The translations under genes and the position numbers were made by a program. 64,000 nucleotides of DNA. It comes from Isoetes taiwanensis. Lineage: Eukaryota; Streptophyta; Lycopodiopsida; Isoetales; Isoetaceae. The notes under the pieces were generated by a model that saw only the letters and a program-made list of their open reading frames with translations, did no database searches and was not told the DNA's origin. Location of the stretch: positions 1,851,614-1,915,613 of the forward strand of contig JAJEKV010000031.1 in NCBI GenBank assembly GCA_021234155.1, written 5' to 3'. Shown in pieces: positions 58,090-64,000 of this stretch (the first letter of the stretch is position 1; the number at the start of each line of letters is the position of its first letter).

Positions 58090-58500
58090 ATCCCGGTATT
58101 TTCGAAGCGAGGGAGCATAGGAGACAAATTTTTGACAAAGGTTATATTGGATGGAGGGTCGCATGAATGTCATGCCTTATCATGTAATGCGTGATTTGGG
58201 ACTCCATATAGATAAGCACACCCCTCAGAAGTTTTGAAGACCTTTGCTAATGGGAAAATAAGTCCTATAGGTATGGTTACCAAAGTGCCTATTAATGTTC
58301 ATGGTATCACAAAGAGCTACCGACTTTATAGTAGTGACTTTTGGACATCCAGGAAAGGATGCAGATATATATGATTTGTTACTTGGAAGGGTTTGGCTGA
58401 AGACGGTAGATGCTAGGCCTATATGGTCTAAGGGTACTTGCACAATTTCTGATGGAACTAGAACAGTAACAATATATAATAGGGAAGGAGATGCAAGTGA
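58090..58500 (+). pseudogene. retropepsin-like protease segment of pol, frame broken
   Basis: KVILDGGS with the active-site Asp at 58,150-58,152 (D-G-G-S in place of D-T/S-G-A), then NVMPYHVM and a RDLGLHIDKH block, ending at LLLGRVWLKT, which matches the I/L-L-G-R-x-W-L end of plant retropepsins. The segment changes frame at least twice between 58,150 and 58,310. The region 57,745-58,090 between gag and protease has no conserved block. Confidence 0.7.
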
Positions 58501-59329
58501 AGCTTCTAAGGAGGCCTTTTTAGCTGAATCGGACGATTATCTTGAATCCAAAGCTTGTGGCATTTATACTATCGTAGGGATAAGAGACGACGACGTGCCT
58601 TTGGAACATCACATGGACAAGAGTACTGCAACATTATGGTTCAATGGAGGCATTTCACGTAAGGCGAATATAGCTGTTGCTGGGGCTGTTATTAAGGATG
58701 GCAAAGGGGGCATCATTGCAAAAGCAAGCAAGATATTACCTGGAATTACCTCGAATGCCGCAGAGTACGAGGCGCTTTTGTTGGGACTTGAAGAAGCAAA
58801 AGGGGCAGGAATTGGTGTGCTGAAAATCTTTGGAGATTCACAATTGGTTTGTAGGCAAGTGCTAGGGGAATATCAGACGAAGAATGGTGAGATGGAGAAA
58901 TACAAAGGTTTGGTGATTAAAGCCTTGCAGGATTTTAGTGTTTGGGAAATTAACCATGTGGCTAGGTCTCTAAATTGTGAAGCTGATGCCTTGTGTAGAA
59001 AAGCATTGTTAGAGCATTTGAGCGAAGGGGCACTTAGGGAAGAGGATGTAGATGAGAAATGGTTGCAGCAGCTACATCCAATTTTGATAGTGGATGTATC
59101 GCGAGAAAAAGAAGTACAGGAACTTGAGATTGTCAAAGGAGGAGAGAATCGAGCGATATCTGTTGGGATACAGCTTGTAGAAGAAGAACTTCAATATTTG
59201 CAAGATTTGTTTCAGGAAATGAATGAAATATTTGCGTGGAATTATGATGAATTAAAGGGTATTCCAAAAGAGGTATGTGAATTGGAAATAAAGTTAAGCC
59301 GAGTTCGAATTGCTCACAATTGGAAATAA
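58295..59329 (+). CDS. pol: pol segment: protease end, archaeal-like RNase H, start of RT connection
   Basis: This 344-codon open piece begins inside the protease (LLGRVWLKTVDA at residues about 29-40). Residues about 112-240 are an RNase H of the archaeal/plant cellular type (RNase HI 'RVT_3' kind): WFNGG, AGAVIKDGKGGII, SNAAEYEALLLGLEEAKGAG, FGDSQLVCRQVLGEYQTKN and LNCEADAL. The Glu of AEYEA, the Asp of GDSQ and the Asp of EADAL are all present, but the first catalytic residue, normally Asp in F-D-G-G, is Asn (AAT at 58,643-58,645). Residues about 275-335 (QYLQDLFQEMNEIFAWNYDELKGI...) are the usual spacer just before RT. So RNase H precedes RT on the same frame, with no stop in between. The frame ends at 59,329 after a few divergent residues, just before the MITE. 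The Met at 58,295 is internal and not a real start. Confidence 0.8.
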   Translation: MFMVSQRATDFIVVTFGHPGKDADIYDLLLGRVWLKTVDARPIWSKGTCTISDGTRTVTIYNREGDASEASKEAFLAESDDYLESKACGIYTIVGIRDDDVPLEHHMDKSTATLWFNGGISRKANIAVAGAVIKDGKGGIIAKASKILPGITSNAAEYEALLLGLEEAKGAGIGVLKIFGDSQLVCRQVLGEYQTKNGEMEKYKGLVIKALQDFSVWEINHVARSLNCEADALCRKALLEHLSEGALREEDVDEKWLQQLHPILIVDVSREKEVQELEIVKGGENRAISVGIQLVEEELQYLQDLFQEMNEIFAWNYDELKGIPKEVCELEIKLSRVRIAHNWK

Positions 59330-59415
59330 AGCTTATTGGAGCTTATTGAGAAGGAAATACGTAAAATGTTAGTTCGATATTCGAATGTAGAAACCCATCT
59401 TGGGTTTCGTGCATA

Positions 59416-59685
59416 GGGTAAAAGCATGTTAGGGTGTACCACTTTTGGAACCTGCAAAAGTACATACACTAGGTACTTCAGAACTGGGTACTTTCTCATT
59501 TTTATTTTCATTAAAACTAGTACAAAAGTTCAAAATAAAAGTCAAGGACACATTAATATTGAAAGTTAAGATAAGGATAATGCTACCGGAGATCAAAATA
59601 TATATAAAAGTCCTAGAATGTACCTTTTATTGAAACCCATCACTAAATAATACTTTTTAAGGGACACCCTAACATGCTTTTACCC
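59416..59685. mobile_element. MITE, 270 bp, inserted in RT
   Basis: Perfect 22 bp terminal inverted repeats, starting GGGTAAAAGCATGTTAGGGT at the left and ending CCCTAACATGCTTTTACCC at the right, flanked by the 3-base direct repeat ATA (59,413-59,415 and 59,686-59,688). The interior is AT-rich and non-coding. The 3-base duplication and G-rich ends suggest the PIF/Harbinger group, but ATA is not its usual TWA target as such, so the family is tentative. Taking the element and one ATA out joins a WVSC block to IVPIHKKNG in one frame, which confirms the borders. Confidence 0.9.
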
Positions 59686-61011
59686 ATAGTGCCTATACAT
59701 AAGAAAAATGGCTCGTTAAGGATCTGCATTGATTATCAGGAATTGAATAAGGCAACCTTAAGGGACTTTTTTCCTCTGCCTTTTATTCAAGATGTTTTAT
59801 ATGCAAAATGCGGTAAAGAATTCTATTCCTTTCTAGATGGCTTTTCTGGATTCAATCAGGTCGCAATCAAGGAAGGAGATCAAGACAAAACTGCCTTCAT
59901 TACTCCATGGGGCACATTCGCTATGAGAAGAATGCCCTTTGGTCTTACGAACGCACCTTCTACCTTTCAAAGAGCTATGACAGTAGCATTTAAGGTTATG
60001 CCTTCTAACTCCTTCAAAGTTTTTTTGGATGATTTTTGCCTAGCTTCTAGCAGAAAAGAACATTTGGAGTTAATAAGCAAGCTTTGTAAATTGTGCCAGC
60101 AATCAGGGGTGTGTTTAAATCCAAGAAAATGTATTTTTATGGTGCAAAAAGGGGAATTATTGGGGCATACTATTTCTGCAGCAGGCCTACAGGTTTCTGA
60201 AGATAAAGTCAGTACATTGAAGCAGCTGCCATCTCCAAAAAATTTGAGAGAAGTCAAGAAGTTGATGGGGATGTTAAGTTTCCTCCGAATCTATGTTCCT
60301 AACTACTCTCATGTCATGGGACCCATTGTGAAATTGACACGAGTAGGGTCTATATCTAAAAGACAGAGCAAGAATATGTTGATCGATTGGACTTCTGAGT
60401 GTCAAAAAGCATTTGAGCATGTGATAAGTATCCTGAGTCAACCCCATAATTTGATTGGCCCAAAAGAAGGAGTAACTTTTGATGTGTATGTTACTGTAAC
60501 GAAGATAGCCGTAGGAATTGCCATTACCCAAGAACGAAGAATTATTGGCTATACGGGCAAGCAATGGTCAGAGCCAGAGGAAAGGTACCTTAAGTTAGAA
60601 AAATATGCCGCAGCCTTGGTGTTTCTAATAGATAAGCATGGTTACCTGTTGCATGGCCATGAAATAGTGGTGCATATGAAATATAACCCGCTGCCCTTGC
60701 TTTTTGGTAAGGATGTGAAGAAAATTAAGTGGCATAAGTGGGCTGTTAAACTACAGGAATATGACATGAAAATTCAAACTTTGATTAGGGTTACAGACCC
60801 TAGTTCTTACTTACCTCATGCCTTCTTTGATCATGAGGAATTAGAGGATCAGATTTCTGATGAGGAAGTACAGCCAACGTCATGTCTTGAGGTGAAACAA
60901 TTTTTTATTGAGGCAAGCAATTCTTGGATGGCCTCCATTAAGGACTATCTAGTCACACAATCCCTTCCAACGGAGATGTTCAGCAAAAAAATTCAAGATG
61001 GATTCACTTAA
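59686..61011 (+). CDS. pol: pol segment: reverse transcriptase and degenerate RNase H
   Basis: RT copies element RNA into DNA. Blocks in order: IVPIHKKNGSLRICIDYQEL (first finger block), DGFSGFNQVAIKEGDQDKTA, RRMPFGLTNAPSTFQR, and the active-site VFLDDFCLA (FLDD at about 60,020-60,034), then the thumb (GHTISAAGLQVSEDKV...). After it comes the gypsy RNase H position: VYVTVTKIAVGIAITQ where D-A-S would be expected, LEKYAAALVF, and VHMKYNPLPLL where T-D-H-x-A-L would be expected. Two of the catalytic Asp residues are therefore missing, and this domain probably serves only as a structural link, as in other dual-RNase-H elements. The Met at 59,674 lies in the MITE terminal repeat and is not a real start; the frame continues from upstream across the insertion. 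It ends at 61,009-61,011 with a stop before integrase. Confidence 0.85.
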   Translation: MVPIHKKNGSLRICIDYQELNKATLRDFFPLPFIQDVLYAKCGKEFYSFLDGFSGFNQVAIKEGDQDKTAFITPWGTFAMRRMPFGLTNAPSTFQRAMTVAFKVMPSNSFKVFLDDFCLASSRKEHLELISKLCKLCQQSGVCLNPRKCIFMVQKGELLGHTISAAGLQVSEDKVSTLKQLPSPKNLREVKKLMGMLSFLRIYVPNYSHVMGPIVKLTRVGSISKRQSKNMLIDWTSECQKAFEHVISILSQPHNLIGPKEGVTFDVYVTVTKIAVGIAITQERRIIGYTGKQWSEPEERYLKLEKYAAALVFLIDKHGYLLHGHEIVVHMKYNPLPLLFGKDVKKIKWHKWAVKLQEYDMKIQTLIRVTDPSSYLPHAFFDHEELEDQISDEEVQPTSCLEVKQFFIEASNSWMASIKDYLVTQSLPTEMFSKKIQDGFT

Positions 61012-61029
61012 TTACGTGATGGTTGGCGA

Positions 61030-62163
61030 ATTTCTTTGCGGGGATTAACAGGGGATGGAGTCTTACTAAGGTGTATAGATGAGGGTGAACAACTTGTTGT
61101 GCTTAACGAATGTCATGCGTGTGCTTATGGGGGGACATTTCGCCTCGACGCCACTGCCAAAAAGATACTTAGAGCAGGGTACTATTGGCCTTCTATATTT
61201 GCGGACCGCCAGAATACATCAAAAGGTGTCACCAATGTCGTATTTGGGAAGAAAAAGTTGTTAGCTTAAGCCTTTAGCTCCAATCTTATCACCAGCTCCT
61301 TTTGAGACTTGGGGTTTAGATTTTATTGGGCCTATAAACCCACCCTCATCCAATCAAAGATGAATTTGTGTTGATAGCTATGGGACCTTTTACAAAATGG
61401 GCGTAGCTATGCCGCTTCGAGAATGCTAATGCTAACACAACAGCAAGGTTTATTTATACAGAAATATGCTGCAGATATGGTGTACCAAAGAAGCTGCTTA
61501 CAGATCGTGGATCTCCATTCATAAATGATACCATTCGTGAGCTCACTTCCAGGTTAAAGCTTAAACATGTTAAAAGTAGTGCATATTACCCCGTGGTAAT
61601 AGCAAGACCGGAGTCTACTAATAAGGTACTTAAATCTATCCTTCAAGACGATTGATGCATCTAAAAGGAACTGGCATTTAATGTTATCTAATGCCCTTTG
61701 GGCATCTGAGAACCAACAAAAAAGCAGCTACAAGTTTTACGCCCTATGAGCTAGTATATGGAATAGAAGCCATACTGCCCATAGATATGATTATTCCTAC
61801 TCTTAAGGTAGCTTGTACACTTGAAGTTCCCCAAAAGGAAGCTCTAGAAGATAGATTGATTCAGCTCCTTAAGTTAGAAGAGGATAGATTACATGCCGAG
61901 CAGGTGAATTGGCATAAAAAGGCTAAGGATGTGGCAGTCCAAGCACGGAAGCAGAGATTTCAAGGTAACTTTGCACCTGGGGATTTGGTTTTAAAATGGA
62001 ACGTCAGAAAAGAGAAAATAGCTTCCAAATTCGATCAACTTTAGGAAGGTCCGTTTATTGTGACAGGAGTTGCGGGAACACATTCATATACGTTGCAAAC
62101 TATGGATATGGTAGAACTGCCCAATCCACATAACGCCTTGCACTTGAAAAAATATTGGCCTTA
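61030..62163 (+). pseudogene. integrase of the LTR retrotransposon, frame broken
   Basis: Integrase inserts the DNA copy into the genome. The zinc-binding domain is seen at about 61,105-61,215 (NECHACAYGGTF...KILRAGYYWPSIF). The core follows in shifting frames: a WGLDFIGP-like block near 61,305, LLTDRGSPF with its Asp near 61,500, and ESTNKVLKSIL with the catalytic Glu near 61,612. From 61,691 an open frame gives FTPYELVYGIEAILPID...RKQRFQGNFAPGDLVLKWN, and after one stop (62,042-62,044) the tail GPFIVTG...HNALHLKKYWP to a stop at about 62,161. No chromodomain is seen. At least four frameshifts or stops interrupt it. Confidence 0.8.
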
Positions 62164-62373
62164 AACGGCTGGATTGGTAAGATAGATTAAAAAGCCGAGT
62201 CCTTAGGTTGTCATGCTAGGTAACTAAGAATGTGCATGTTAAGTAGAGTTATGTAAGGTATTTATTGTGGTAGTATAGACTAGTTGCAATAGTTTAGTAT
62301 TATGCTGTTATGTTCAATTTGTAGTAGTAATCTAGTCTAGTATTAGTTTTGTGGTAAGTAGTCTGCTGCAACA

Positions 62374-62513
62374 ACTGCGGAAACATAATTGCATAATTTT
62401 GGGGCATATTATCCTTCATATATTCTGATCTTATGTGTTTGGAACTGCGGAAACATAAATGCATAATTTTGGGGCATATTATCCTTCATATATTCTAATC
62501 TTATGTGTTTGGA
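62374..62513. repeat. 70 bp tandem duplication downstream of integrase
   Basis: The unit starting ACTGCGGAAACATAA is present twice (62,374 and 62,444) with only two or three differences. Confidence 0.95.
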
Positions 62514-62751
62514 AGATGTTATTAACAGTCAATTTTAGGTGCAGGAAAGTGAGAATAATTGGTGTGCGGATGGTTTTTCAAGTTCATGTTAATCCATACA
62601 TGGTGCATGCGGGAACATCTGACGTACACACATATTTTCTCCACATCATTTGCCAAGAATTATCAATTTGTTACCCACTTTCGTCAACAAGGAGCACGTC
62701 TTACTGCTCCATATAGGCCAGGGGCACATTACTCAAAGGGGATAATTATAT

Positions 62752-63215
62752 GCTAACCTTTTATGGGCCATGCAGGAACATCTGTTTTGTCATCATCTTC
62801 CCACTTCATCTCCACTTCTTCATATGCAGGTCACCTCGACATGCCATTCATATTTCTCCATTTTGGCATGGGACTGAAATCGTGAGGAAACACATTATGC
62901 TAGGACAACAGGTTGCTAACGCTATTCATGGGCCATGCAGGAGCATCCTTCTTATATTCATGCCTCCATTTCATCATCACATTTCCACATGCAGGTCACC
63001 TCAACATGCCAATCATACCTCTCCATCTTGGCATGTGACTGAATCATGAAAGGATATATTACTTTTGGAAGATTATTATGCTAACCCTATTCATGGGCCA
63101 TGCAGGAACACCCTTTTTATATTCACGTTTCCATTTCATCCCATTTTTTCATATGCAGGTCATCTTAACGTGCCAATCATTTCTTTCCACCTTGGCATGT
63201 TACTAATTCATGGAG
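62752..63215. repeat. tandem repeat, three units of about 164 bp, in the 3' untranslated region of the element
   Basis: GCTAAC...CATGGGCCATGCAGG starts units at about 62,752, 62,915 and 63,080. Each unit also contains a CATATGCAGGTCA-like core and ends CTTGGCATG...TGAAT. A weaker partial copy lies near 62,595 (CATGGTGCATGCGGGAACATC). Variable tandem repeats between integrase and the 3' LTR are known in Tat-type plant elements and can seed satellites. Confidence 0.9.
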
Positions 63216-63535
63216 GCTGATGATTGTGAAGGTCTTCTCATAACTTCCGAAGATTTCAGAATGTTGTTTCTGTTTTAGTAGTGGCTGCATTATTTTTCTA
63301 CCAAGTTCAAAATGCACCATTCTTGCAGTATTTCTCCTCCAGTTTCACGTTAGCAGTTGCAGAATTTTCCTTCCAGTTCAAAGTGCATAATAAAGTACAC
63401 AATCGACTTATATTCTTAGCACGAGGCCAAGTACCAAAGGAGCTTGAGATATTCCGTTGATGTCATAGAATTCTTGGGCTGCAACAATGTCTGCGGTGGC
63501 TGAAGGGACCAGCCACTGTCCTTTTGGGGCATAAA

Positions 63536-64000
63536 TGTTGCCCTTGGCAACATTATTAGGATTTGCATGTAGTAATGATTAACAAAAAATTGCAGGAGAT
63601 GTATACAAAACATGTTATTCCAAACTATGAAGTTGCAGCCAGAGACTGAGATAATCATGTGTGAGGAGCTGTAAAGAAAAAAGGCTACATTACCAGAAGC
63701 AGAGAACACGTAAGTGTGTTGAATTTCAATGATTTCTATTTCTCTTATTATATTGGGACCTGTGCCTAAGTTATCTATTCTCCATTTGCTCATTATTCAC
63801 ATTTTTATCCTCAACACACATTCAGTCATCCAAAACATGCTATTTTCCTATGCTCTCATTATCTTTCCGTCAGCACCTGGTTAGCGGGCATCCTTCGATT
63901 TACCTTGTTTCCTTGTTCTAATTTCCCTGGCTATGATGAACCCATTCCAGATTTATTGCGCTCCATATGACAACGGCAGACCCAATTGTTCTATATGGCT
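63536..64000 (+). repeat. 3' LTR, left 465 bp (continues past the window)
   Basis: Starts TGTTGCCCTTGGCAACATT, preceded by CTTTTGGGGCATAAA (a weak polypurine tract). It matches the 5' LTR from 54,818 with about a dozen small differences, mainly near 63,660-63,705. Near the edge it reads CCCAATTGTTCTATATGGCT, going directly where the 5' LTR has extra duplicated sequence. Confidence 0.9.

Larger units (their letters stand above)
54818..64000 (+). mobile_element. Ty3/gypsy LTR retrotransposon, nearly complete, right LTR cut by window end
   Basis: Structure on the plus strand: 5' LTR 54,818-56,583, primer site at 56,588, gag 56,635-57,744, protease about 58,090-58,500, archaeal/plant-like RNase H 58,630-59,010, RT interrupted by a 270 bp MITE, degenerate gypsy RNase H, integrase to 62,163, tandem repeats in the 3' untranslated region, and 3' LTR from 63,536. 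The two LTRs are very similar over the 465 bases available, so the insertion is fairly recent, although pol has several frameshifts and stops. A second RNase H of archaeal-like type, large size and 3' tandem repeats are marks of the Tat lineage; the placement of that RNase H is discussed under findings. If the 3' LTR has full length, the element is about 10.5 kb. Confidence 0.9.

Noticed and set aside
59674-59685. ATG at 59,674 as the start of a separate RT gene
   Set aside because: It lies in the terminal inverted repeat of the inserted MITE; the RT frame continues from upstream.

Overview
The window looks like a 64 kb piece of a large, repeat-rich seed-plant nuclear genome. Evidence: a plant-type RER1 exon, a cell-wall extensin, Ty3/gypsy retrotransposons, a CACTA (En/Spm) transposase, L1-type LINE fragments and MITEs, all separated by AT-rich intergenic DNA. 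A gymnosperm-like genome would fit (sparse genes, long repeat tracts, a Tat-like retroelement), but that is inference. Only two host genes can be named with confidence: the 5' coding exon of an ER/Golgi retrieval receptor RER1 (about 0.27-0.61 kb, +) and an extensin-like hydroxyproline-rich protein (about 47.9-48.6 kb, -), the latter with broken frames. Two further short open segments (1385-1507 + and about 50.67-51.01 kb -) may be exons of unrecognised genes.

Layout. 0-2 kb: RER1 exon, a candidate exon and a CTAT microsatellite. 1-4.5 kb: no clear gene, but many short direct duplications. 5.0-7.6 kb: minus-strand decayed Ty3/gypsy pol in the usual RT - RNase H - integrase order. About 7.9-15.7 kb: probable decayed CACTA transposon, with a tnp2-family transposase at 11.6-14.5 kb and GC-rich GCGTCG-type repeats on both sides. 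16.7-27.64 kb: about 11 kb of a CpG-rich tandem satellite with a roughly 1.05-1.11 kb unit; its first unit holds four copies of a roughly 285 bp sub-block. 28,805-29,441: assembly gap. 31.0-32.3 kb: decayed LINE reverse transcriptase (+). 33.8-37.5 kb: strongly T/pyrimidine-biased DNA with a perfect 22 bp inverted repeat. 38.8-43.8 kb: two roughly 1.8 kb direct repeats that look like the LTRs of an element with almost no interior. 46.7-47.3 and 51.4-53.2 kb: LINE 3' ends, two of them in inverted orientation. 50.07-50.31 kb: a MITE. 54,818 to beyond the right edge: a nearly complete Ty3/gypsy LTR retrotransposon.

The best candidate for something unusual is that last element. It has 1,766 bp LTRs, a tRNA-Gln-like primer site, gag with two zinc knuckles, and the pol order protease - RNase H (archaeal/plant-like type) - reverse transcriptase - degenerate gypsy RNase H - integrase, then a tandem repeat between integrase and the 3' LTR. 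The archaeal-like RNase H lies upstream of RT, not between RT and integrase. Its first catalytic Asp is replaced by Asn through what looks like a CpG transition. The pol frame is split by a precisely delimited 270 bp MITE inserted at the first conserved block of RT.

Reading frames throughout are broken by small indels, and some blocks look odd in base composition, so consensus errors in the assembly are a live alternative to real decay. All statements come from reading the sequence by eye; no searches or alignments were run.
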